Counted from the first letter of the stretch, positions 1-8,623 are shown. The stretch is 64,000 nucleotides of DNA from JADJNY01 sp046349615 (GCA_046349615.1 JAXMBZ010000006.1:124001-188000), one strand, 5' to 3'. Translations and numbers: made by a program. Notes: generated from the sequence alone by a model not told the origin.

Positions 1-84
1 CGTAGCGGGGACAGGAGGAAGGGGCAGCCGCCGGACGGCGCGCCCGCACCCGAGCCTCCGAACTCGGCGCGGCGACCGAGCCGC

Positions 85-1155
85 TCAGCGCAATCTCCCC
101 AACCAGCTCCACAGATCGCGCGCGAACGGTCGGCGCACGTCGAGGAGCGCGTTCGCGCGCCAGCGTCCGAAGCGCTCGAGGAACCAGTCGACCGCCATGT
201 CGTCGAGGCCCTGCTCGATCGGATAGGCGCCGCGCTCCGAGGCGAGCGCTTGGAGCAGGCGGCGGAACCCGATGCGCTTCATCGACTCCATGCGCGCCGT
301 GACGCTCGCACGTTCGGCGTCGCCGCGCGTGAGCTCGGCCTCGCGCGGATCGAGGCGCGTCGCGACGCTTCCCGCGCGGAAGCCGACGCAGAGCCCGCGC
401 TCGACGATCGGCGCGAGGTCGAGCCGCGGGAGCGCGGGCGACGGCGTCCGGTCCCGCTCGCCCGCGGAGCTCGCGCCGCGCTCCTCGCGCGGCCCGTCGC
501 CCGTCTCCCAGCGATCCGAGACCGATGCGCGCGCGCCGTGGACGACGACGCGGCCCTGCGCGTAGTCGCGGGGCTCGACGACGAGGACCTCGAGGCCGTC
601 CGTGAAGCGGTACGCGCGCTCGTGCCCGTCCGCGCGCTTCGTGCGGCGCGCGCTCGCGATGCGCTCCGCGCCGACGAGCGCTTTCGCCGCGGCGCAACCG
701 TGGTAGGCGTACGCGGAACGATCGAAGAGCACGCGCTCGATCGAACCGGCGGCCGCGCGGACGGTCTCGTACCACGGCAGGAACGCGACGTCCTCCGCGA
801 CGCCCGCGCGCTTCCACGGCGCGAGCAGCGGCGTGTGCCGCAGGTGCTTGAAGCGCAGGACGGGCGTGTCGATCAAGAGCTCGATCCGGCCGCGATCGAA
901 ACGCATCAAGTCGATCAGGACGAACGGCACCGCGTCCTTGCCGACCGCGACGTAGACGACGTCGCCGTCGGCGAGCTCGCTCCCCTCGAGGCTCTTCAAC
1001 GTGCGCACGGGCCATGCGCGGCCCGCGGCGACGAGCTCGCGCTCGCTGCGCGCGAGCACGGCGCCGACCTCGAATTCACCGGCGAGCGACGCGAGCGCCG
1101 GCAGCGCCGTCTCGCGCACGCGTTTCCCCGCGCCGACGATCCAGACGCGCTTCAT
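85..1155 (-). CDS. Gfo/Idh/MocA-like NAD(P)-binding oxidoreductase (putative)
   Basis: A 356-residue protein whose first residues read MKRVWIVGAGKRVRETALPAL, a Rossmann beta-alpha-beta start with a GxGxxx turn like that of Gfo/Idh/MocA dehydrogenases. The next segment (about residues 30-70) alternates strands and helices, ending in DGDVVYVAV, which also fits a dinucleotide fold. The C-terminal half is not recognisable and carries a charged low-complexity stretch near residue 230. The ATG at 1155 was chosen because it overlaps the TGA of the upstream GMC oxidoreductase (ATGA), which implies translational coupling; the open frame extends further 5' but only inside that gene. The pair probably acts on the same substrate, perhaps a sugar or polyol, but nothing visible fixes it. 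Family assignment is inference from the N-terminus only. Confidence 0.7.
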   Translation of the reverse strand: MKRVWIVGAGKRVRETALPALASLAGEFEVGAVLARSERELVAAGRAWPVRTLKSLEGSELADGDVVYVAVGKDAVPFVLIDLMRFDRGRIELLIDTPVLRFKHLRHTPLLAPWKRAGVAEDVAFLPWYETVRAAAGSIERVLFDRSAYAYHGCAAAKALVGAERIASARRTKRADGHERAYRFTDGLEVLVVEPRDYAQGRVVVHGARASVSDRWETGDGPREERGASSAGERDRTPSPALPRLDLAPIVERGLCVGFRAGSVATRLDPREAELTRGDAERASVTARMESMKRIGFRRLLQALASERGAYPIEQGLDDMAVDWFLERFGRWRANALLDVRRPFARDLWSWLGRLR

Positions 1156-2855
1156 CGGCGCGCGCCTCCAGCGAGCTCGCTCGCGAGGCGTCGCGCGAGT
1201 CGGAGCGACAGCGCGGCGATCGTCCACGTCGGGTTCGCGCACCCGCTCGTCGGGAACACGGAGCCGCCCGCGAGCCACACGTTCGCGGCGCCGTGGAGCC
1301 GGAGCTCGGGATCGACGACGGACGTGCGCGGGTCGCGCCCCATGCGCGTCGCGCCGAGGTGGTGGCTCGCGTCTTGATCGATGGGCCACGGGTCGGCGCG
1401 CTCGAGCTCGCCCTCGAGCGTCCCGAGCCCGTTCGCCTCGAGCTCCGCCCGCAGCACGCGATGGAGCTCGACGAGCGAGCGCCGGTCGAGCTCACCGCAC
1501 GCGTGCTCGACGCGCGCGAGCGGCACGCCGTACGCGTCGGCGCGCTCGGAGAGCGTCACGCGGTTCGCATCCGAGGGCTGCATCTCGAGGAAGTTGCGCA
1601 CGCGCACGCGCCGGACCTTCGGCCGGCGCTTCCCGACGCGGAACCACGCGTACTGCGCGACGCTGAGCGGATGGAGCGCGACGTTCGCCGCGAGCCCCGC
1701 GGCGCCGCGCCCGCGCTCCTGCAGGTCGGAGTCGTCGCCGGTCTCGGACCAGTCGCGCAGCTCGACGACCTCGTCCGCGCGCGCCGCCTTCCAGCGCGCG
1801 AAGAGACCGCGGCTGCGCTTCACGAGCGCGACGAGCGACTCGACGCCTTCGTCGTCCGACCACGGGAAGAGCGGCTCGAAGCGCACGTAGGCATTCAGGA
1901 GCCCGAGCTCGCGCTGCACGCTCTCGTCGAAGCGCAGCCCCGCGTAGCCCGCGAAGCCCGCGTGCAGCGAGCCGAAGAAGTACGGCGCCGACGTCACGGG
2001 CCGCACGAGCGCGAGCGTGCCGAAGTAGTTCTTCGGGTGGTTCATGAAGCCGCGGCCGACGCGTCCGTGCGCGTTGCCGAGACCTGCGGGAGACGCGTCG
2101 CGCGACACGAGCAGGAGCCGCGCGTTCTCGATGCCGCCCGTCGCGAGCACGAACGCGCGCGCGCGGACGAGGAGCTCGCCGCGGCTCGTCCGCACGCGCG
2201 CGGCGACGACGCGGGGCTTCGAAACGTCGCTGGCGGCGGTGGACGCGCCCTCCGTTCCGGAGGCCGCGCGCGTGACGAGCTCCACCACGGTCGCGTCGAG
2301 CAACACGTGCACGTTCGCCGCGTTCCACGTCGCCGCGCACTCGCGACCGAAGTCCTGCGGCTCGCTGCGCGCAAGGAACACCTTCTCGACGAGCTTCGAC
2401 CAGCGCGGTTGGAGCTCGCCCTTCGCGCGCAGCCTCGCGAAGCCGTCGACGCCGAAGTCGGCGAGCGCGGGGAAGCGATGGCGCTCCGCGGCCTCCGCGT
2501 AGAACGGGAGGAGCTCCTCCCGCGCGATCGGCCAACCCTCGCAACCCGCCCAAGCGCGCGGCGCGAAGTCGATCGGATCGAGCGGGCTCGAGAGCCCGGC
2601 CCACGTCGTCGACGCGCCGCCGAGGACGCGCTCGCGCGAGCGCTCCTTGACGTGGATCCCCGCGGACTCGACCGCGCGCAAGAGGTCGCCCTTCTCGGTC
2701 GGCCGCGCGCGCCCGCTCTCGAGCACGACGACCGCGAGCCCGCGTTGCGCGAGCGCGCTCGCCACCACGGCGCCCGCGGGCCCCGTGCCGACGATGCAGA
2801 CGTCGTACTCGGGCCGGAGGTCGGCGGCGTCGCGCTCGGCGAGGTCGAGGATCAT
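1152..2855 (-). CDS. GMC family FAD-dependent oxidoreductase
   Basis: A 567-residue flavoprotein. The FAD-binding loop VGTGPAGA lies at about residues 22-29, preceded by YDVCI, and is followed by the acidic end of the second strand (VVLESG). A typical GMC stretch NHPKNYFG (about residue 270) and a C-terminal domain containing SHHLGATRMG (His 498-499) and GCANPTWTI (about residue 540) match the GMC_oxred_C module that forms the active site. GMC enzymes oxidise alcohols, sugars or sterols using FAD. It is the first gene of a two-gene minus-strand operon: its TGA overlaps the ATG of the Gfo/Idh-like gene. No signal peptide is visible, so it is probably cytoplasmic. Substrate unknown. Confidence 0.92.
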   Translation of the reverse strand: MILDLAERDAADLRPEYDVCIVGTGPAGAVVASALAQRGLAVVVLESGRARPTEKGDLLRAVESAGIHVKERSRERVLGGASTTWAGLSSPLDPIDFAPRAWAGCEGWPIAREELLPFYAEAAERHRFPALADFGVDGFARLRAKGELQPRWSKLVEKVFLARSEPQDFGRECAATWNAANVHVLLDATVVELVTRAASGTEGASTAASDVSKPRVVAARVRTSRGELLVRARAFVLATGGIENARLLLVSRDASPAGLGNAHGRVGRGFMNHPKNYFGTLALVRPVTSAPYFFGSLHAGFAGYAGLRFDESVQRELGLLNAYVRFEPLFPWSDDEGVESLVALVKRSRGLFARWKAARADEVVELRDWSETGDDSDLQERGRGAAGLAANVALHPLSVAQYAWFRVGKRRPKVRRVRVRNFLEMQPSDANRVTLSERADAYGVPLARVEHACGELDRRSLVELHRVLRAELEANGLGTLEGELERADPWPIDQDASHHLGATRMGRDPRTSVVDPELRLHGAANVWLAGGSVFPTSGCANPTWTIAALSLRLARRLASELAGGARR

Positions 2856-3088
2856 CGGGGGGGCCGCGCAGTGTGCGGCGCGCGCGCACGCGTTGCGAGC
2901 CCGCGCCGCGTGCGCGCGCTGGATTCGGCGCGTCGGAGCGCGCTCCTCGGGCGGGGCGCCGGCCCGATCAGGGCGGGGGGCGTCACCGGAGCGCGCGCGT
3001 CCGCACCCACGCTCGCCCTGGGCACCGAGGAGCTCTCACCTCGAACCGGCTTCAAGCCCGCCCCCCACGGGCGTCGATCCAGCCGGGA

Positions 3089-3937
3089 ATGCGCTTCCTG
3101 ACGACCCGTGAGCTCGCCGGCATCGCGACGGAGCGGACCTTTCGGCCCGGACGCGCCGGACCGACGCTGCTCGCGGGTGGGATCTGGGGGCTCGCCGCCC
3201 TGCCGTTGTTCGCGCGGGCCGAGGTCGCCGACGCGGCGGCGTCGATGCCCTGGTTCGCGTGGGTGCTCGCGGCGCCGGTCCTGCTCGTCGCCCTCCTGCT
3301 CGCCCTCGTCGTGCTGCACGGCACGGCGGAGTTCGCGCGCAACGCGTGGCGCAAGAGCGCGTGGTCCGCGCGCACGGCTTGGGACGGCGTGTACCTCAAC
3401 CTCCGGTCCTGGCAGAACGCCCACTTCCCCGACGACGGACCGACGATCGCGTTCGTCCCGTGGAACGAGCTCGCGAGCGCGACCGAGCTCGTCGAACGCG
3501 TCGATCGCGGCACCGCGCGCCGTGCGCCGCCCGCGCGCCGGTTCCTCGTGCTCGAACTCTCGAACGTCGACACGCGCGAGCTCGAGGCGCTCCTTCGCGA
3601 GGAGGCGACGCGCCCGGGACCCGAGCGCAGCTTCTTCGGATTGCGCTCGCGCGGACGCTACCACCACACCCCCGTGATCGTGCCGCGGCCCGGCGTCGTG
3701 CAGGTCGAGTGGCTCGGCCGCGGCTTCCGCGACGAGATCGCGCGACGCGTGGTCACGTCGCCGACGACGCGCGTGGAGCGCATCGCGGACGCGTCGCGTC
3801 CGATCGAGGACCGCATCGCGGAGCTCGTCCAGCGCGGCGATCCGCTCGCGGCCGTCGAGCTCGCGCGGCGCGAAGGCGGGCTCTCGCTCCTCGAGGCGAA
3901 GGAACTCGTCGAGAGCTGCGGTCGCCGCGCGGCCTGA
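3089..3937 (+). CDS. Membrane protein with C-terminal ribosomal L7/L12-like domain
   Basis: A 282-residue protein. Two hydrophobic segments lie at about residues 27-47 and 52-79, followed by a soluble region with an internal run RGRYHHTPVIVPRPG. The last 45 residues (IEDRIAELVQRGDPLAAVELARREG, then LSLLEAKELVES) match the helix-turn pattern of the ribosomal protein L7/L12 C-terminal domain (AI-LYRE-TG-GL-EAK--VE), a module that also occurs outside ribosomes as a protein-binding unit. The ATG at 3089 begins just before the first membrane segment; a longer frame upstream encodes only arginine-rich sequence. The 3' end, including the stop codon, forms part of a 60-bp tandem repeat. Function unknown; a membrane-anchored adaptor is one possibility. 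Confidence 0.75.
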   Translation: MRFLTTRELAGIATERTFRPGRAGPTLLAGGIWGLAALPLFARAEVADAAASMPWFAWVLAAPVLLVALLLALVVLHGTAEFARNAWRKSAWSARTAWDGVYLNLRSWQNAHFPDDGPTIAFVPWNELASATELVERVDRGTARRAPPARRFLVLELSNVDTRELEALLREEATRPGPERSFFGLRSRGRYHHTPVIVPRPGVVQVEWLGRGFRDEIARRVVTSPTTRVERIADASRPIEDRIAELVQRGDPLAAVELARREGGLSLLEAKELVESCGRRAA

Positions 3938-4056
3938 GCGCGCGGGAAGCGTCAGCGCGCGAGCCGCGCGCGGAAGTGCGATCGCCGCGCGGCCTGAGCG
4001 CGCGAGAAGCGTCAGCGTGCGAGCCGCGCGCGGGAGAGCGGTCGCCGCGCGGCTGG
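3917..4056. repeat. 60-bp tandem repeat overlapping a stop codon
   Basis: Two full copies (3917-3976 and 3977-4036) and a third partial copy (4037-4056) are arranged with an exact 60-base period and differ at only a few positions. The first copy contains the last codons and TGA stop of the preceding membrane-protein gene. Because 60 is a multiple of three, the stop is regenerated in frame in copy two and is lost in copy three (ggctgg instead of ggcctga). This looks like a local duplication of the gene's 3' end, not a dispersed element. Confidence 0.85.
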
Positions 4057-4108
4057 AGCACTCGGCCCGCGAAACCTCGTCGCGCTCGCCCTGCACTCCG
4101 CTCTCGAG

Positions 4109-4372
4109 ATGCCCCCGCCGAAGCCGACTCCGAGTAGGACCGCGTCCGCCGCCCCGATCGTGCGCCGAGTGCTCCTCGGCCTCCTCCTGACCGGGGTCCT
4201 CACGCTGATCGGCCTCGGCGTCGGCTTCGCCCTGATCGGGCCCTGCCCCCGGATCGAGCCCCGCTGGCTCCTGCCCTACGTCGCCTTCGGGCCGGGCGTG
4301 CTCGGCTACTCGGTCGGGGTCGCGACGACGCTGTTCCTCGGTCTCCGCGGCCCGCGGAGGCCCGCCTCTTGA
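4109..4372 (+). CDS. Small two-helix membrane protein (hypothetical)
   Basis: An 87-residue reading frame with a basic, proline-rich N-terminus (MPPPKPTPSRTASAAPIVRR) and two clear hydrophobic segments at about residues 21-45 and 53-78, separated by a short polar loop with PCPRIEPRW. The composition is that of a real membrane protein and not of a shadow frame. It lies between the L7/L12-like membrane protein and phoB on the same strand. No strong Shine-Dalgarno precedes the ATG. Not recognised as a known family. Confidence 0.5.
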   Translation: MPPPKPTPSRTASAAPIVRRVLLGLLLTGVLTLIGLGVGFALIGPCPRIEPRWLLPYVAFGPGVLGYSVGVATTLFLGLRGPRRPAS

Positions 4373-4394
4373 TCGGGCCTTGACCTCGGCCTGA

Positions 4395-4400
4395 TAGCCT
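4395..4400 (+). promoter_or_regulatory. TAGCCT -10-like hexamer upstream of phoB
   Basis: Sequence gaTAGCCT ends 30 bases before the phoB ATG. It fits the TAnnnT pattern that recurs upstream of many genes in this window. Two TTGAxC elements lie 9 and 20 bases upstream, neither at the usual 17-base spacing, so only the -10 is proposed. Confidence 0.3.
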
Positions 4401-4430
4401 ATGCGCAAGGGCCTCGCACGCTCCTCACGC

Positions 4431-5141
4431 ATGAAGCGCGCCCGCATCCTGGTCGTCGACGACGAGCCCGATCTCGTCGAGCTCGTCAAGCACCATCTCG
4501 TCCGCGAGCACTACGAGGTCTTCACCGCGAACGACGGCGAGCGCGGGCTCGCCGAGGCGCGCGTCCGGCTGCCCGACCTCATCCTGCTCGACCTGATGCT
4601 GCCGGGCCTCGACGGCCTCGAGATCTGCCGCCGTCTGCGCGGAGACGCGCGAACGAAGTCGATCCCGATCGTGATGTTGACGGCGAAGGGCGAGGAGTCG
4701 GACGCGGTCATCGGTCTGATGCAGGGCGCGGACGACTACGTGCGCAAGCCGTTCGGCATGAAGGAGCTCCTCGCGCGGATCGCGGCGCGCCTGCGCTCCG
4801 TCCGCGGCGACGACGGGCCGGAGCTCGAGAAGGTCGCGCGCTTCGGCGAGCTCGTCGTCGACCCCGTGAAGCACGAGGTCACGCTCGCGGGCGAGACGGT
4901 CGTGCTGACGATGACGGAGTTCAAGCTCCTCCACTGGCTCGTCGCGCACAAGGGCCGCGCGTTCACACGGCACGAGCTGCTCGACGCGATCGTGGGTACC
5001 GAGGCCGTGATCATCGACCGCAACGTCGACGTGCACGTCGCGACGCTGCGGAAGAAGCTCGGCGAGTACGGTCAGCACATCGTCACGATCCGCGGATTGG
5101 GGTACAAGTTCCGCGAGGCGCCGACCGCCCACGCGGAGTGA
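4431..5141 (+). CDS. phoB: Phosphate regulon response regulator PhoB (OmpR/PhoB family)
   Basis: A 236-residue two-component response regulator. Residues 1-120 form a receiver: acidic pair in ILVVDDEPD (about 9-13), phospho-acceptor Asp54 in LLDLMLPGLDG, and the conserved Lys in MLTAKGEE. Residues 135-236 form an OmpR/PhoB winged helix ending in RGLGYKF, which in this family is the wing hairpin. The ATG at 4431 starts the receiver directly; a start ten codons upstream adds only a basic tail. It is followed with a 4-base overlap by the phoR kinase gene and then phoU, and pstSCAB lies downstream, so PhoB rather than another OmpR-type regulator is the likely identity. It should activate pst genes under phosphate limitation. 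Confidence 0.88.
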   Translation: MKRARILVVDDEPDLVELVKHHLVREHYEVFTANDGERGLAEARVRLPDLILLDLMLPGLDGLEICRRLRGDARTKSIPIVMLTAKGEESDAVIGLMQGADDYVRKPFGMKELLARIAARLRSVRGDDGPELEKVARFGELVVDPVKHEVTLAGETVVLTMTEFKLLHWLVAHKGRAFTRHELLDAIVGTEAVIIDRNVDVHVATLRKKLGEYGQHIVTIRGLGYKFREAPTAHAE

Positions 5142-6952
5142 GCGGCGCGCCGACCGCAATGAGCTTCGACCGCCTCTGGACGCGCATCTTCGGCTCCTTC
5201 GCCGCGGTGCTCGTGCTCATCCTCGGCGCGGCGGCGTGGCTCGGCGAGGTGCGCATCCGTTCGTTCCAGAAGGCCGAGGTCGAAGCGCGCCTCGCGACCG
5301 CCGCCGACCTGCTCGCGGAGCCTTCGACCGCGGCGCTCGCGAGTACCGCGCCCGATCCGGCGTTCGAGGCGCGCATCCGCGAGCTCGGGCGCGCGACGGG
5401 GCTGCGGCTCACGATCGTGCGCGTCGACGGCACGGTGATCGCCGACTCGGAGTCGCCGCTCCCGCTCGCGAGCCACGCCGAGCGCCCGGAGATCCAGGCG
5501 GCGCTGCGCAACGGACGCGGCATCGACGAGCGCCGCAGCGCGACGACGGGCCACGCGACGCACTACCTCGCCCTGCGCGTGGAGACGCCCGGCCGCGTGC
5601 TCGGGTGCGTGCGAGCCGCCGCGGAGCTCTCCGAGATGGAGCGCGCGCTCTCGGCGCTGCACGAGGGCCTCGTCGCGGGCGCCCTGCTCGCGCTCGGCCT
5701 CGGTCTCGTCGCGTCCGCGTGGCTCGCCCGCCGGATCGCGCGGCCGCTCGAGACGATGGCGGAACAGGCGCGCGCGTTCGCCGCGGGCGAGCTCGAGCGC
5801 AGGATCGCGCCGCGAGGACCGGCGGAGACGCGCACGCTCGCGGCGACGCTGAACTCGATGGCCGAAGCGCTCGGCGAGCGCGTGCGCGGCGAACGCGCGG
5901 CGCGCGCGGAGCTCGAGACGATCCTCGCGAGCATGGCCGAAGGCGTGGTCGCGGTCGATGCGAAGGAGCGCATCCTGCTCATGAACGACGCCGCCGCGCG
6001 CCTCCTCGGGCTCGCCGCTCCGCTCGCGACGGGCAGCGCGCTGTGGCAGGGGCTGCGCTTCCCCGAGCTCGAACGCGAGCTGCGGCTCGTGCTCGGCAGC
6101 GGCGAAGGGCGCCACGTCGACGCGCCGTCCCCCGCGGGCGGCGGCCGCACGCTCGCGCTCTCGATCGCGCCCGTCGGCGTGGTTGGGGAGGACGCGGGCG
6201 GGCCGACCGCGACCGGCGCCGTGCTCCTGCTCTCCGACGTCACGAGCGTCCGCAAGCTCGACCAGATGCGCGTCGACTTCGTGGCGAACGTCAGCCACGA
6301 GCTGCGCACGCCGCTCTCGGCCGTGATGGGCGCGCTGGAGACGCTCGCCGACGCGGACCAGGACGACGAAACGCGCGCGCGCTTCCTCGAGCTCGCGATG
6401 CGCAACGCCGCGCGGCTCAAGGCGATCGTGAACGACCTGCTCGACCTCTCGGCGCTCGAGGCGCAGGACGAGGGGCTGCCGCTCGAGCTCTTGTCCCTCG
6501 GCGAGCCGCTGCGCGCGGCGGCGAGCGCGCTCTCGGGCGCCGCACAGAAGAAGGGCGTGCAGCTCGAGCTCGTGGTCGGCGGGACGGGGCCGGTGCTCGT
6601 ACGCGGCCACGCGCAACGCCTGGAGCAGACCTTCACGAATCTGATCGCGAACGCGATCCAGTACACGCCGGCCGGCGGCCGCGTCACCGCGTCGATGCGC
6701 GTCGACGCCGACGAGGCCCGCGTCGAGGTCGCGGACACGGGGATCGGCATCCCTGCCGCGGCACTGCCGCGCGTATTCGAGCGCTTCTACCGCGTCGACC
6801 GCGGCCGTGGACGCGACAGCGGCGGCACGGGGCTCGGCCTCGCGCTCGTGAAGCACGTCGCGCTCGCGCACGGCGGCCAGGTCGACGTGGCGAGCGAAGA
6901 AGGACGCGGCTCGACCTTCACGGTGCGGCTCCCGCGGGCGAGGAGCGCGTGA
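5138..6952 (+). CDS. phoR: Phosphate regulon sensor histidine kinase PhoR
   Basis: A 604-residue membrane histidine kinase. One membrane helix lies at about residues 12-38, an extracytoplasmic sensor at 40-172, and a second helix at 175-198, followed by a HAMP linker (RRIARPLETM). A PAS-like region spans about 260-375. The HisKA box VSHELRTPLS carries the phosphoacceptor His near 387, and the HATPase has an N box (TNLIANAIQYTP), DTGIGI and GGTGLGLAL. The GTG at 5138 overlaps the phoB stop as GTGA, a junction type repeated in this window; an ATG at 5159 is the alternative. PhoR normally phosphorylates PhoB and receives the phosphate signal through PhoU and the Pst transporter, all encoded nearby. 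Confidence 0.88.
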   Translation: MSGAPTAMSFDRLWTRIFGSFAAVLVLILGAAAWLGEVRIRSFQKAEVEARLATAADLLAEPSTAALASTAPDPAFEARIRELGRATGLRLTIVRVDGTVIADSESPLPLASHAERPEIQAALRNGRGIDERRSATTGHATHYLALRVETPGRVLGCVRAAAELSEMERALSALHEGLVAGALLALGLGLVASAWLARRIARPLETMAEQARAFAAGELERRIAPRGPAETRTLAATLNSMAEALGERVRGERAARAELETILASMAEGVVAVDAKERILLMNDAAARLLGLAAPLATGSALWQGLRFPELERELRLVLGSGEGRHVDAPSPAGGGRTLALSIAPVGVVGEDAGGPTATGAVLLLSDVTSVRKLDQMRVDFVANVSHELRTPLSAVMGALETLADADQDDETRARFLELAMRNAARLKAIVNDLLDLSALEAQDEGLPLELLSLGEPLRAAASALSGAAQKKGVQLELVVGGTGPVLVRGHAQRLEQTFTNLIANAIQYTPAGGRVTASMRVDADEARVEVADTGIGIPAAALPRVFERFYRVDRGRGRDSGGTGLGLALVKHVALAHGGQVDVASEEGRGSTFTVRLPRARSA

Positions 6953-7022
6953 ACACGACCGCTACGACCGAGGACCCGACACGCGAGCGAAGGCCGACGC
7001 CGGCCCGCCGAGGAACGAAACG

Positions 7023-7706
7023 ATGAAACCGCAGATCGAAGACGACCTCACGGCGCTGACGCGCCAGGTGCTCCACATGGGCGGGCTCGTCGAGCGCGCC
7101 GTCGACCGCTCGCTCGGCGCCTTGCTCGAGCGCGACAAGGTTCGCGCCCGCGAGGTGATCGACAGCGACGAAGAGGTCGACCGGCTCGAGAACGAGGTCG
7201 AGGAGCGCTGCCTCGACGTGCTCGCGCTCCGCCAACCCGTCGCGCGCGATCTCCGCTACGTCGCGGGCGTGCTCAAGATCAACTCGGACCTCGAGCGCAT
7301 GGCGGACCTCGCGGTCAACATCGCGGAGCGCGCGGAGATCCTGTCCGAGGTGCCGCCGCTCCCCTTCCGCCCCGACGTGACGCGTCTCGCGGCGCTCGTG
7401 AAGCGGATGGTGCGCGACGGCCTCGATTCGCTGCAGCGCCTCGACGCGCAGCTCGCGTTCCGCACGTGGCAGGCGGACGCGGAGGCGGATCGGCTCTATC
7501 GCGAGCTGATCGGGCAGGCGATCCAGTTCATGAGCGAGCACCCCGAGCGCCTCGGCGACGTGATGCACCTCGTGGGCGCGCTGCGCAACCTCGAGCGCCT
7601 CGCCGACCACGCGACGAACATCGCGGAGGACGTGATCTTCGTCGTGCAGGGCCGGATCGTGCGCCACCACATGCGCGAGCTCGATCCGGACGCGGCGAAG
7701 TCCTGA
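7023..7706 (+). CDS. phoU: Phosphate signaling complex protein PhoU
   Basis: A 227-residue all-helical protein matching PhoU in length and in both three-helix repeats. The metal-cluster motif appears in repeat one (QPVARDLRYVAGVLKINSDLERMADLAVNI, about residues 73-102) and in repeat two (LRNLERLADHATNIAEDVIF, about 188-207), each with the typical E-R-x-x-D-x-A-x-N-I core. The ATG has an AGGAACG-like ribosome site. PhoU restrains PhoR and modulates Pst transport. The gene follows phoR by 70 bases, consistent with a phoB-phoR-phoU operon. In many bacteria phoU is the last gene of the pst operon; here it is detached from pstSCAB by about 3.4 kb. Confidence 0.95.
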   Translation: MKPQIEDDLTALTRQVLHMGGLVERAVDRSLGALLERDKVRAREVIDSDEEVDRLENEVEERCLDVLALRQPVARDLRYVAGVLKINSDLERMADLAVNIAERAEILSEVPPLPFRPDVTRLAALVKRMVRDGLDSLQRLDAQLAFRTWQADAEADRLYRELIGQAIQFMSEHPERLGDVMHLVGALRNLERLADHATNIAEDVIFVVQGRIVRHHMRELDPDAAKS

Positions 7707-7785
7707 CGCGACGCTTCGGACGATGCGCGCCACGCTCTCGCGCGTGAGGGCGAGGTCGTGAGGCGACGCGCTCGCGTGCGCGCGG

Positions 7786-7791
7786 TACGCT
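7786..7791 (+). promoter_or_regulatory. TACGCT -10-like hexamer, possibly leaderless start
   Basis: Sequence ggTACGCT ends only 7 bases before the GTG start of the ECF sigma gene. If used as a -10 element, transcription would begin at or next to the start codon. Confidence 0.35.
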
Positions 7792-7798
7792 CCTGCGC

Positions 7799-8530
7799 GT
7801 GAGCTCGTCCACCGGCCCCGACGCCCTCGGCTTCCAGCGCACGCGGTGGAGCCTCGTCCTCGCCGCGGGGAAGACCGCGGACCCCGCGGCGCGCGCGGCG
7901 CTCTCGGAGCTCTGCGCGGCGTACTGGATGCCGCTCTACCACTACGTCCGCCGCCGCGGGCACGATCGCGCGAGCGCGGAGGACCTCGTGCAGGGCTTCT
8001 TCGCGCGCTTCCTCGAGCGCGACGACGTCGGCGCCGCGGACGCGACGCGCGGACGCTTCCGCGCGTTCCTGCTCACGGCGCTGAAGCACCACCTCGCCGA
8101 CGAGCACGACCTCCGCACCGCGGAGAAGCGCGGCGGCGGGCGCGCGCCGCTCTCGCTCGACTTCGAGCGCGCGGACTCGGAGTGGCGCCTCGAGCCCGCG
8201 ACGGACGCGACGCCGGAGAAGGCGTACGAGCGCGCGTTCGCCGAGGAGTTGCTCGCGCGCGCGCTCGGCCGCGTCGAGCACGACTACGCGGAGCGCGGCG
8301 AGGCGCGCGCGTTCGGCGTGCTCGTCCAGACGCTGACGGCGCCCGGCGCGCTCCCCTACCGCGCGCTCGCCCACGAGCTCGGCACGAGCGAGGGCGCCGT
8401 CCAGGTCGCCGCGCACCGTCTGCGCGAGCGCTGGCGCGCCGCGTTGAGGGACGAGGTCGCGAGCCTCGTCGACGACCCGGCGGACGTCGACGAGGAGCTC
8501 GCTTCGCTCTTCGCGGCGCTCGGGGGCTGA
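7799..8530 (+). CDS. ECF RNA polymerase sigma factor (planctomycete kinase-linked type)
   Basis: A 243-residue sigma factor. The N-terminus FQRTRWSLVLAA is typical of the large ECF families of planctomycetes. Region 2 (about residues 35-100) includes the helix DRASAEDLVQGFFARFLER, and region 4 (about 175-215) carries the helix-turn-helix ALAHELGTSEGAVQVAAHRLRER. There is no C-terminal anti-sigma domain. The next gene on the strand is a membrane Ser/Thr kinase, the arrangement seen in planctomycete ECF groups thought to be controlled by phosphorylation (that link is from family knowledge). The GTG at 7799 was chosen because it directly precedes the conserved start of region 2; a TACGCT box lies 7 bases upstream. 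Confidence 0.9.
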   Translation: MSSSTGPDALGFQRTRWSLVLAAGKTADPAARAALSELCAAYWMPLYHYVRRRGHDRASAEDLVQGFFARFLERDDVGAADATRGRFRAFLLTALKHHLADEHDLRTAEKRGGGRAPLSLDFERADSEWRLEPATDATPEKAYERAFAEELLARALGRVEHDYAERGEARAFGVLVQTLTAPGALPYRALAHELGTSEGAVQVAAHRLRERWRAALRDEVASLVDDPADVDEELASLFAALGG

Positions 8531-8548
8531 AGCGGGTACGGCGCGGGC

Positions 8549-8588
8549 GCGCTCTCCCCCGGAAGCGTGACGAAACTCCGGAGAGCGC
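8549..8588. promoter_or_regulatory. Inverted repeat overlapping the kinase promoter
   Basis: A perfect 9-base inverted repeat, gcgctctcc (8549-8557) and ggagagcgc (8580-8588), encloses 22 bases that include the proposed -35 box of the kinase gene. It could be an operator for a dimeric regulator or a transcript hairpin ending the sigma gene. There is no T-tract, so a terminator is less likely. Confidence 0.4.
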
Positions 8589-8594
8589 TGTAAT
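8567..8594 (+). promoter_or_regulatory. Sigma-70-like promoter for the zinc-ribbon kinase
   Basis: GTGACG (8567-8572) and TGTAAT (8589-8594) are separated by 16 bases, a 4/6 and 5/6 match to the sigma-70 consensus. The ATG follows 29 bases after the -10. TGTAAT is conspicuous in this very GC-rich intergenic sequence. Confidence 0.4.
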
Positions 8595-8623
8595 CTCGCC
8601 GCGGCGCCCCCTCAGTCGCTCGC

